Assembly (NCBI GenBank): GCA_902803365.1
Contig: CADCPU010000191.1
Coordinates: 1-7,537, forward strand
Length of the DNA: 7,537 nucleotides
Direction of reading: 5' to 3'
Source: Oscillospiraceae bacterium
GTDB taxonomy: Bacteria; Bacillota_A; Clostridia; Saccharofermentanales; Saccharofermentanaceae
Position 1 is the stretch's first letter. Each line of letters opens with the position of its first letter. This document shows, piece after piece, positions 1-5,611 of the stretch. The notes under the pieces were generated by a model. That model saw nothing but the letters and a program-made list of their open reading frames with translations. It made no database searches and was not told the DNA's origin. The position numbers were made by a program, and so were the translations under genes.

Positions 1-195
1 CACAGGATCAAGAACAGCGCGCCTTATACCTTTATCGAATTCTTCAAGGATGACGCGTCGATCAAGGCTAAGCATGACGAGATCAAAGAACAGATCGATA
101 ATTATACCAAATACTTAGAGCAGCTTCAGTCAGCGATCGATCAGATGTTAAAGAATGGAGGGATCACACTCATATGGATGGGGAACTCACAATAA
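1..195 (+). CDS. 3' end of an unrecognised gene with a charged helical C-terminus (partial)
   Basis: Frame 1 is open from the window edge to a TAA at 193-195, giving the last 64 residues of a protein whose start lies outside the window. The visible part begins with a hydrophobic/aromatic patch (APYTFIEFF) and continues into a highly charged helix rich in Lys, Glu, Asp and Gln with hydrophobic residues at roughly heptad spacing, as in a short coiled coil. It ends NGGITLIWMGNSQ. I do not recognise the family and assign no function. Its last 22 bases overlap the next gene in another frame, and the Shine-Dalgarno of that gene lies inside it, so the two are probably co-transcribed and translationally coupled. 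That this is a real gene is supported by the unbroken frame, by codon choice like its neighbours (many ATC and GAT codons), and by the tight overlap. Confidence 0.62.
   Translation, partial: HRIKNSAPYTFIEFFKDDASIKAKHDEIKEQIDNYTKYLEQLQSAIDQMLKNGGITLIWMGNSQ
157..162 (+). promoter_or_regulatory. Ribosome binding site of the HIRAN gene, inside the upstream coding region
   Basis: GGAGGG lies 11 bases before the ATG at 174 and inside the last codons of the upstream reading frame. This fixes the start of the HIRAN gene and suggests that it is translated by coupling to the gene before it. Confidence 0.6.
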
Positions 196-572
196 AAAAC
201 GGAACGGGCGATCTCATACAGGGACTCGACAACAAGGATCTCGATACGCTCCTTAAGCCGCTCATCCAAGAGATCCACCTGTTTGATTCTTTCGTTGCAG
301 GAACCACTCACCTGAAAGATCCTTCAGTCCTGGACGATCTCAAGGAAGGCTCCGGGCTCAAGCTCATTCGCGAAGACAACAAGTTCGACGACAATGCTAT
401 AAAGATAACCGACGAGCAGGACCGCAAGATCGGCTATGTACCGGAAAAGGACAACATCGTCTTCGCCCGCCTCATGGACGCGGGCAAGGTCTTGGGCGCC
501 AAGGTAAACAACATCGAGAAAAAGGGCTCGTTCACCAAGATCGCGATCGGCATTTATCTTGTAGATTTCTGA
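174..572 (+). CDS. Small stand-alone HIRAN-domain protein
   Basis: A 132-residue protein with no signal peptide or membrane segment, so cytoplasmic. Residues about 35-132 fit the HIRAN fold (named after HIP116 and Rad5 N-terminal regions). The Phe-rich first strand (LFDSFVAGTTH) is followed by the family core LIREDNKFDDNAIKI (residues about 64-78), then GYVPEKDN (87-94) and a C-terminal beta strand IGIYLVDF. In eukaryotic HLTF the domain binds 3'-OH single-stranded DNA ends; bacterial stand-alone HIRAN proteins are of unproven function, so DNA binding is only family inference. The first ~30 residues are an acidic, Leu-rich helix of unknown role. The start at 174 is supported by GGAGGG at 157-162, 11 bases upstream. 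It overlaps the preceding gene by 22 bases and converges on the GH95 gene with 4 bases between stop codons. No nuclease, helicase or defence gene is visible beside it, although the upstream partner is incomplete. Confidence 0.82.
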   Translation: MDGELTIKNGTGDLIQGLDNKDLDTLLKPLIQEIHLFDSFVAGTTHLKDPSVLDDLKEGSGLKLIREDNKFDDNAIKITDEQDRKIGYVPEKDNIVFARLMDAGKVLGAKVNNIEKKGSFTKIAIGIYLVDF

Positions 573-576
573 TGTC

Positions 577-2697
577 TCAATACACCTTTGAATAAGCGAC
601 TTTACCGTCTTCCCAGTCAAGGTCGACACGCTTGCCGCCACGGATGACAAATCCTCTTATGCTGCCGTTTTTCCAGTTGTCCGGAAGCGCAGGCAGGAAT
701 TCCCCGTCTTCACCGAGGATCATATTGGCTATGCCTGCAGTCAGACCGAAGTTGCCGTCGATCTGAAACGGAGGATGGTTGTCCAGGAGATTCGGAAGGA
801 GCGACTTTTCCATCAGCTGCCTTATGTGCGCATAAGCTTCGTTGCCGTCACCCAAAGCCGCATAGAGATTTATTATCCATGCGCGGCTCCAGCCCGTGTG
901 ACCGCCGCCGTTTTGAAGTCTGACTTCAAGCGTCTTGCGCGCCGCATCGCAGAGTTCCTTGTCGCCTCTGATACTGTGTCCCGGGAACAGTCCGAAGAGG
1001 TGCGAGATATGCCTGTGGCCCTTGTCCAGTTCTTCATAGTCTTCATGCCATTCGGCTATCCTGCCGTCACGCGTGAGCTTTACGGGGCGGATCTTGGCGC
1101 GCGCCTCTTTAATCTGTCCGATTCTGTCATCGGAGATCGCCAGATCATCCGCAGTATCCAGGCAGACATCAAACAATTCGCTTATTATCTGATCGTCCAT
1201 TGAGCAGCCTTCGCACAGGCAGAAACTCGTTTTTCGAGAGGAGGGATCATCAAACAGATACTCGTTCTCAGGCGATATCGTCGGAGATATCACAAGATAC
1301 TTGCCGTCCTTATCCGGGATCAGGAAGTTCACGATGAAGATCGCGGCATCGAGCATTATGTCGATATATTCCTTCAGGAAAGAGATATCATTCGTATACT
1401 TGTAGTGTTCATAGATATGAAGCGAGAGCCACGCTGCGCCGAGCACCCAGTAAGAAGAACTGAGACAAGCGTCCTGCGGTGCGCAGTCGCCAAATATATC
1501 AGTATTGTGGTGTGCGACAAAACCTTCGGTGCCGTACATCTTGCGCGCAACTTCCCTGCCGCGCGGATACATCCTCTTTATGAGATCAAAGAGCGGCATG
1601 TGGCACTCACCAAGGCCCGTCATCTCAGCCGGCCAATAGTTCATCTCCGTGTTGATATTGATGGTAAACTTGCTGTCCCACATCGGAGTCAGATCTTTGT
1701 TCCAGATGCCCTGGAGATTCAAAGGCTGACTTCCTTCCCTGCTGCCCGAGATCATGAGATAGCGTCCGAAGTTAAACATCCTGACGACATCTTCTTCACC
1801 TGAAGGAAGCGTCAGGGATACTCTGTCATACAAAGCTTTGTAGTCTTCCATGTGGTCTTTTAAGATCGCGTCATAACCTTTCTTGGCGGCAGCATCAAGG
1901 CGCACTGTCACATCCTTTTCGGGCTCAGCGGAATAAAAACTCGTAGCAGCCGCAACATATATAACGGCTTCCTTTGCACCGCTGACGATAAGCGACGAAC
2001 CGATCGACTCGAGTTTTCCGTCTGTAACGACCCTTATGCCGCAAACGTAAGTAACGGCACCGCGGCCGTCTGCCACGCCAGTCATGATCGTCGTGTTGCC
2101 GTTAAGGTTCCTGACCTCGTCGATATAAGAGTTATAGCCCGGGCGGCGGTAGATCTGCTTATTCATGGAACGCATATCCCAAGTGACATTACCCCTGGCA
2201 AGCTGCGTGTGAAAATTCAGTTCAGCACCGCGGATCCTGATCGCGATAACTCGGTCAGGGTAAGACGCAACAGTCTCCCTTGTGTAGCGTGAGCCGCCAA
2301 CAGAATATTCGACATTGTGGATCGACGAAGCGATATCGAGCGTGCGTGAATATGAATCCGCATCTTCAAATTCGTGGTCGCTCAAGATATAGAGATTGCC
2401 CAAAGGCTCATAGTGGCTTTGAACCTCAGGGATCGCAGCCAAAGCAAAAGTAGCGAGATCTTCTGCCTTGGAGATCTCACCGCTTCTTAAATATTCGCGT
2501 ATCTTAGGGATCGCAGCGGCCGCATCAGGATTGACGCGGTCCCTGGCGCTGCCGTACCAGAGGCTGTCCTCGTTAAGCTGCAGGACTTCGGTCCCCACGC
2601 CGCCGTATATCATCGCGCCCATTCGGCCGTTGCCTATCGGCAGAGCCTCATTCCAGTCCTTGGCGGGTTCCCCAAAAGTTATAGCAGAAGATGTCAT
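577..2697 (-). CDS. Intracellular GH95 family alpha-L-fucosidase / alpha-L-galactosidase
   Basis: A 706-residue glycoside hydrolase of family 95, which cleaves terminal alpha-L-fucose or alpha-L-galactose by inversion. Family landmarks run in order: the N-terminal beta domain opening WNEALPIGNGRMGAMIYGG (residues 15-33), the core (alpha/alpha)6 barrel with LNLQGIWN (326-333), the NIN...MNYWPAE stretch (347-357), AHHNTDIFGD (395-404), SPTISPENEY (471-480), HRHISHLFGLFPGH (561-574), TGWSRAW (601-607) and FQIDGNFG (644-651). By alignment from memory with Bifidobacterium AfcA, Glu477 is the general acid, Asn347 and Asn349 activate the water, and Asp647 completes the site; all are present. Thr345 stands where the fucosidase has His, which favours L-galactoside-type substrates. 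There is no signal peptide, so it acts on imported oligosaccharides. Length is slightly short for the family but all blocks are intact. The start is set by GGAGG (2704-2708), 6 bases upstream. It is the last gene of the leftward operon, 27 bases after the esterase. No terminator is visible after it. Confidence 0.93.
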   Translation of the reverse strand: MTSSAITFGEPAKDWNEALPIGNGRMGAMIYGGVGTEVLQLNEDSLWYGSARDRVNPDAAAAIPKIREYLRSGEISKAEDLATFALAAIPEVQSHYEPLGNLYILSDHEFEDADSYSRTLDIASSIHNVEYSVGGSRYTRETVASYPDRVIAIRIRGAELNFHTQLARGNVTWDMRSMNKQIYRRPGYNSYIDEVRNLNGNTTIMTGVADGRGAVTYVCGIRVVTDGKLESIGSSLIVSGAKEAVIYVAAATSFYSAEPEKDVTVRLDAAAKKGYDAILKDHMEDYKALYDRVSLTLPSGEEDVVRMFNFGRYLMISGSREGSQPLNLQGIWNKDLTPMWDSKFTININTEMNYWPAEMTGLGECHMPLFDLIKRMYPRGREVARKMYGTEGFVAHHNTDIFGDCAPQDACLSSSYWVLGAAWLSLHIYEHYKYTNDISFLKEYIDIMLDAAIFIVNFLIPDKDGKYLVISPTISPENEYLFDDPSSRKTSFCLCEGCSMDDQIISELFDVCLDTADDLAISDDRIGQIKEARAKIRPVKLTRDGRIAEWHEDYEELDKGHRHISHLFGLFPGHSIRGDKELCDAARKTLEVRLQNGGGHTGWSRAWIINLYAALGDGNEAYAHIRQLMEKSLLPNLLDNHPPFQIDGNFGLTAGIANMILGEDGEFLPALPDNWKNGSIRGFVIRGGKRVDLDWEDGKVAYSKVY

Positions 2698-2703
2698 GTA
2701 CGG

Positions 2704-2708
2704 CCTCC
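2704..2708 (-). promoter_or_regulatory. Ribosome binding site of the GH95 gene
   Basis: The minus strand reads GGAGG followed by CCGTAC and the ATG, a 6-base spacing. It lies in the 27-base gap after the esterase stop codon. There is no room for a separate promoter in that gap, so the gene depends on read-through from upstream. Confidence 0.7.
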
Positions 2709-2724
2709 GGTGTTATTGGATTTA

Positions 2725-3714
2725 TCAGATAAGTTCGAGTCTTTCCAGGAAGTTCATGGCAAGGTCAGGCCACATAAGGATGTCGTCGTACTTTGGCGGC
2801 ACTGGCGGCATCGGCGGCTTGTTCTCGCCTTCATCCTTAGGAGCAAACTGCTCGATAAGTTCCTGTCGTCTCTTTTCGGACACGCCGATCCCCTTGCCTT
2901 CGCGGACAGCATCGACAGCCTTGAAGATCTGCTCCATGCAGAAATCTCCGCCGATCTTGCCCGCAAAGAAATCCTCGTTCGGGAGCGAGAGGCCGTGCCA
3001 ACCTTCAGGGAAAACATAATGAGCATACTTGATGCCCTTGTCCTTCAAAGCCTTGGCGAGCAGGTACGAGTTTTCGACAGGCACGAGATTATCAGTCAAT
3101 GTCTGCCAGATAAAGCAAGGCGGATTGTCGTCCGCGATATTCTTCTCTACAGAATAGTAATCAAGCTCATCTTGAGAAGGCTCAGTCCCAAGAAGCGCCT
3201 GGACCGACCACTGATGAGTGAACTCACCCGTCGTAATGACAGGATAAGCAAAGATAGCAGCATCAGGTCTTCCCGACTCCGTAAACTTGGTATCTTTAAC
3301 GTCTGCGTGATGAGTCATGAGATTTCCTACTACATGACCGCCGGCAGAAAAACCGCAGACAGTGATCTTATTCGGATCGATCTTATACTCACTTGCACGA
3401 TGCCTGATAAAGCGCATTGCGCGGACGGCGTCCTTAAGCGGCTGATCCTTGAGCGGGACCGACATCGTAATGTCGACCGTGTAACAGAGGACGAAGGTAT
3501 TAAAACCTCTCTTATAGAACTCCTCCGCGATATTCTGGCTCTCCGACGGAGTGACAAAGCAGTAGCCGCCGCCCGGGATAACGAGCATTGCCGGTCTTAC
3601 CTTATCGTCTTCGTGGATGAGCGGCCTGATGTTCGGAGCAAATCCGTACGCAGCCTTATAGTCGTATTCGCCGTCTTCCCAGATCGGCGTTTCCTTCAGA
3701 TCTTCAAATAGCAT
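2725..3714 (-). CDS. Alpha/beta-hydrolase, carbohydrate acetyl-esterase type
   Basis: A 329-residue serine hydrolase related to the bacterial acetyl-xylan-esterase-like/BD-FAE group. The oxyanion-hole segment is VIPGGGY (residues 45-51), the nucleophile elbow is GFSAGG with Ser123, the acid is Asp208 in TLTDNLVPVENS, and the base is His240 in EGWHGLSL, so the triad is complete. No signal peptide is seen; the N-terminus is soluble and charged, so it should be cytoplasmic. The likely role is removing acetyl or similar esters from sugars before the adjacent GH95 enzyme works on them; the exact ester is inference. Between His240 and the terminal helix (WPDLAMNFL, 315-323) there is an insert of about 50 residues: a charged helix, then a proline-rich stretch PPMPPVPP (300-307). 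The start at 3714 is supported by GGAGAG at 3718-3723 on the minus strand. It begins 15 bases after the LRR gene stop and ends 27 bases before the GH95 start, so it is the middle gene of the operon. Confidence 0.87.
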   Translation of the reverse strand: MLFEDLKETPIWEDGEYDYKAAYGFAPNIRPLIHEDDKVRPAMLVIPGGGYCFVTPSESQNIAEEFYKRGFNTFVLCYTVDITMSVPLKDQPLKDAVRAMRFIRHRASEYKIDPNKITVCGFSAGGHVVGNLMTHHADVKDTKFTESGRPDAAIFAYPVITTGEFTHQWSVQALLGTEPSQDELDYYSVEKNIADDNPPCFIWQTLTDNLVPVENSYLLAKALKDKGIKYAHYVFPEGWHGLSLPNEDFFAGKIGGDFCMEQIFKAVDAVREGKGIGVSEKRRQELIEQFAPKDEGENKPPMPPVPPKYDDILMWPDLAMNFLERLELI

Positions 3715-3717
3715 AAA

Positions 3718-3723
3718 CTCTCC
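3718..3723 (-). promoter_or_regulatory. Ribosome binding site of the esterase gene
   Basis: The minus strand carries GGAGAG with the GGAG core 5 bases before the ATG. It fills most of the 15-base gap after the preceding stop codon, which ties the esterase to the LRR-protein transcript. Confidence 0.6.
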
Positions 3724-3729
3724 AAATGA

Positions 3730-5499
3730 TTAAGGAATGATAGCGTAGCTGTTGCAGAGGTCAGTGAACTCCTGACACTGAGCAAATGCTACAAGGATAT
3801 CAAAACGTGACTCGCCTGCTTCAAGTCTGGAGATCCAGTAATCAGCACCGGCATCGTCAGCGTCACGATCCATAAATGTGTTATAGAGCCTGTATACATA
3901 GGTTCCGTTTGTCGCACCGAGTCCCATGAACTCTTCGGACATAAAGAACTGTGCAGCAACGGCCGTTCCCGTAGCCTCACTGTTTGTAAGCTGGAGCGCC
4001 CAGTATTCCTGACCGTCCTTATCTGCCTTACGTCCGAGACAGCATGTGTAAAGTCTCTCTGCAAAATCAAGGGACTTCTGTGAAGGCTTGGATGCCTTGC
4101 CGGTAACCGCGCCGGATCTTACACTGTAGCCCGCGCAGATGTCGCACCACTCGGCTGAATCCATAAATCTCATGATTACGTCTTCGCGGGTGAAGGCACC
4201 GGATTCCATGTTCTTTACCCAATATGCCTTACCATCGCCTTCAGAGTCACGTCCGAAGAATGTTACATACAAAGTCTCAACGAATGCGTCGTTACTTAAG
4301 TTTCTGGCCTTGAACTCATCGCTCAGGAGGAATAGGATTCCGCAGTCGCCGCCTGTCCTGATGCCTTTTTCGAGCTCGCCGATCCAATAATCCTTACCTT
4401 CCTGCTCCGAAGCACGTGCAAGAGCTACCGTATAAAGCCTCTCGACAAAGTCGCCTACCGTACCGTTATCAGCACCGAGGTCCTTGGTCGTTACGACATA
4501 GTCCTTGAGAACGCAGTTGTTATCGTATGAAAAGAGGATTACGTCACCCTTCTCATCAGTGAAGCAATAATACTCGTCGTTAAATGTCTCACGCTTTTCC
4601 TTGTTTACGATATCCCAGAGGAACTTACATTGAGTGATATCCAAAGAAGTGAGTTTGTTGTCGTTCAGATAGAGCGACTCGAGCTTGTCGTGCTTGCCGA
4701 GCTTGATCTCGGTAAGTTCGTTATTCGTGCAGGACAAGAACTCCAAAGAAGCACAATCCGTTACATCGATCGTCTTGAGCTTGTCGTTAGCGCACAAGAT
4801 GCTTATGAGGGATTTACAACCCTTGACGTTGAGTTCCTCGAGCTTAGAATCGGAGATGCCGATCTCGAGGAGCTTTGCGCAGCCTTCAGCATTGACCGTC
4901 TTTATCTCGTCACAGCTCTGAGTCTTAAGTTCGACGAGGTTCTCGCAACCGGAGCAATCGATGACTGTGATAGGATTCTGACCGATATATACTGTCTCGA
5001 TATTCTTAAGTCCGCTTATCTTCAGCTCGGTGATCTTGTTTCCGCCGGCCGAGAGGAACTTCAGATTCTCAGCCTTGCCGAGATTGAGTTTTGCGATCTT
5101 ATTTGAATCGCAGTAGATATTCTCAAGCTTCGTGTTATTGGAAACATCCAGTTCAGTAAGACTGTTCTTATCGCAATAGAGTGTGATGATCTCCGGAAAG
5201 ACCTCAATACCCTTAAAATTCTTTATGCCGGATTCTGTACATGCGATATTCTCGACCGCGTTGACTTCACTCTTGGTCAGGACACCGTCCTTATTCTCAT
5301 CGCAGTATTTCTTAACATACTCTCTGAAATTATTATCAGGGAAAGTGCCGTTATCGATATTGGTGACAAACTCATCGACCATATCCTCTGTCGTTTTATC
5401 ATCATCTGCAAGAACCGCAGAACCCGTAAAGCAACCCAAACTTGCTGTCATAACGACCGCCACAGCAGCCGATGCAGCCCAAACCACACTTTTCTTCAT
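3730..5499 (-). CDS. Secreted EF-hand / leucine-rich-repeat / DUF4214-type repeat protein
   Basis: A 589-residue exported protein. The chosen ATG at 5499 begins MKKSVVWAASAAVAVVM, a standard signal peptide with probable cleavage near VLA-31, and has AAAGGAGA six bases upstream. An in-frame ATG at 5532 would add 11 residues without a ribosome site and is rejected. Cys23 in ASLGC resembles a lipobox but lacks Leu at -3, so secretion by signal peptidase I is preferred. Domains (numbering from this Met): a FPDNNFREY segment (53-61), a perfect EF-hand loop DENKDGVLTKSE (67-78), about nine LRRs of 21-22 residues (114-294), a linker, then four DUF4214-type units (350-589), each with an RLY helix and a GR/DR...DG..YW core. 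LRR and DUF4214 regions usually bind ligands or matrix; no catalytic site is seen. It heads the operon with the esterase and GH95 genes, so a surface role in substrate contact is possible but unproven. The mature protein has 22 cysteines, many for an exported protein. Confidence 0.85.
   Translation of the reverse strand: MKKSVVWAASAAVAVVMTASLGCFTGSAVLADDDKTTEDMVDEFVTNIDNGTFPDNNFREYVKKYCDENKDGVLTKSEVNAVENIACTESGIKNFKGIEVFPEIITLYCDKNSLTELDVSNNTKLENIYCDSNKIAKLNLGKAENLKFLSAGGNKITELKISGLKNIETVYIGQNPITVIDCSGCENLVELKTQSCDEIKTVNAEGCAKLLEIGISDSKLEELNVKGCKSLISILCANDKLKTIDVTDCASLEFLSCTNNELTEIKLGKHDKLESLYLNDNKLTSLDITQCKFLWDIVNKEKRETFNDEYYCFTDEKGDVILFSYDNNCVLKDYVVTTKDLGADNGTVGDFVERLYTVALARASEQEGKDYWIGELEKGIRTGGDCGILFLLSDEFKARNLSNDAFVETLYVTFFGRDSEGDGKAYWVKNMESGAFTREDVIMRFMDSAEWCDICAGYSVRSGAVTGKASKPSQKSLDFAERLYTCCLGRKADKDGQEYWALQLTNSEATGTAVAAQFFMSEEFMGLGATNGTYVYRLYNTFMDRDADDAGADYWISRLEAGESRFDILVAFAQCQEFTDLCNSYAIIP
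3811..4452 (-). repeat. Four DUF4214-type protein repeats
   Basis: Four related units are seen at residues about 350-379, 405-434, 478-511 and 533-563 of the secreted protein. Shared cores are RLYTVALARASEQEGKDYW, TLYVTFFGRDSEGDGKAYW, RLYTCCLGRKADKDGQEYW and RLYNTFMDRDADDAGADYW. Units 1 and 2 are followed by a helix ending SDEFKARN or SAEWCDIC, unit 3 by SEEFMGLG and unit 4 by CQEFTDLC, typical of the DUF4214 arrangement. The acidic D-x-D-G-like turn could bind a metal, but this is inference. The function of the family is unknown. Confidence 0.72.
4618..5160 (-). repeat. LRR ladder: about nine tandem ~63-base coding units
   Basis: The encoded protein repeats every 21 residues (one unit has 22) on the pattern L-x-x-L-D/N-V-x-x-C/N-x-x-L-x-x-L-x-C-x-x-N-x. 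Examples are LTELDVSNNTKLENIYC, LEELNVKGCKSLISILC and LKTIDVTDCASLEFLSC. A recurring Cys sits at the same place in several units (residues 185, 207, 228, 249 and 291 of the protein). DNA copies have diverged, so this is an old protein repeat rather than a recent tandem duplication. Confidence 0.8.
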
Positions 5500-5504
5500 C
5501 TCGA

Positions 5505-5512
5505 TCTCCTTT
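5505..5512 (-). promoter_or_regulatory. Ribosome binding site that sets the start of the LRR protein
   Basis: The minus strand reads AAAGGAGA, with the AGGAG core 6 bases before the ATG at 5499. It decides in favour of this start over the in-frame ATG at 5532, and places the signal peptide exactly at the N-terminus. Confidence 0.75.
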
Positions 5513-5540
5513 CGATCATTCAAACAATACATACCACATA

Positions 5541-5549
5541 ATTATAACA
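5541..5549 (-). promoter_or_regulatory. Extended -10 promoter for the leftward LRR-esterase-GH95 operon
   Basis: On the minus strand the sequence is TGTTATAAT, a perfect TATAAT with the TG of an extended -10. Transcription would begin near 5534, giving a leader of about 35 bases with the ribosome site near its end. No good -35 lies at 17 bases; a TTGATA at 5570-5575 is 23 bases from this -10, or 18 bases from an alternative, weaker TATGTT at 5546-5551. Confidence 0.55.
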
Positions 5550-5573
5550 TAGCGGTCTCAAATGCCACTTATC

Positions 5574-5598
5574 AAATTGCGCCCTCACAGCGCATTTT
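5574..5598. promoter_or_regulatory. Inverted repeat, possible operator between the divergent promoters
   Basis: Half-sites AAATTGCGC (5574-5582) and GCGCATTTT (5590-5598) pair at eight of nine positions around a 7-base centre. The dyad covers the -35 and nearly all of the spacer of the rightward promoter and touches the TTGATA of the leftward one. Position and size suit a dimeric repressor or activator; no regulator gene is in the window, so this is a candidate only. Confidence 0.35.
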
Positions 5599-5605
5599 GT
5601 ATAAT
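5577..5605 (+). promoter_or_regulatory. Rightward promoter of the lipase gene (TTGCGC, 17-base spacer, TATAAT)
   Basis: A -35-like TTGCGC at 5577-5582 is followed by a 17-base spacer and a perfect TATAAT at 5600-5605. With the usual 6-7 bases between the -10 and the start point, transcription would begin at or beside the A of the ATG at 5612. The lipase mRNA would then have no leader, in keeping with the missing Shine-Dalgarno. The -35 matches consensus at only three of six bases. Confidence 0.55.
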
Positions 5606-5611
5606 ATCGGT

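Larger units (their letters stand above)
5500..5611. other. Divergent intergenic region controlling two envelope-protein genes
   Basis: This 112-base AT-rich stretch is the only real non-coding gap in the window. It holds, from left to right, the LRR-gene ribosome site, its leader, the extended -10 for leftward transcription, a 25-base dyad, and the -35 and -10 of the rightward lipase promoter. No riboswitch-like or terminator-like structure is seen. Confidence 0.7.

Noticed and set aside
539..548. Palindrome GATCGCGATC near the convergent gene ends as a terminator
   Set aside because: It lies inside HIRAN codons, the arms have no loop, and no T-run follows on either strand.
2710..3711. 333-codon open frame on the plus strand opposite the esterase
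   Set aside because: It mirrors the esterase codon for codon, resembles no family, and is Arg/Leu/Asp-rich as expected of an antisense shadow of a codon-biased gene.
4630..5106. 158-codon plus-strand frame with a repeating Leu pattern
   Set aside because: Its periodicity is copied from the 63-base LRR units on the other strand; there is no ribosome site or family match.
5266..5301. Dockerin domain for cellulosome attachment
   Set aside because: Only one EF-hand loop is present and it is followed at once by LRRs; a dockerin needs two paired calcium loops.
5425..5440. Lipoprotein signal (ASLGC) in the LRR protein
   Set aside because: The -3 position is Ser rather than Leu/Val/Ile, and the hydrophobic core continues to a better signal peptidase I site near VLA; kept only as a weak alternative.
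5500..5532. Longer start of the LRR protein at 5532
   Set aside because: It adds 11 charged residues before the signal peptide, has no ribosome site, and lies almost at the predicted transcription start; the ATG at 5499 has AAAGGAGA at ideal spacing.
5183..5611. 143-residue N-terminal extension of the lipase reading frame
   Set aside because: It runs antisense through the LRR gene's 5' end and the divergent promoters, has no ribosome site, and would bury a clear signal peptide that starts at 5612.
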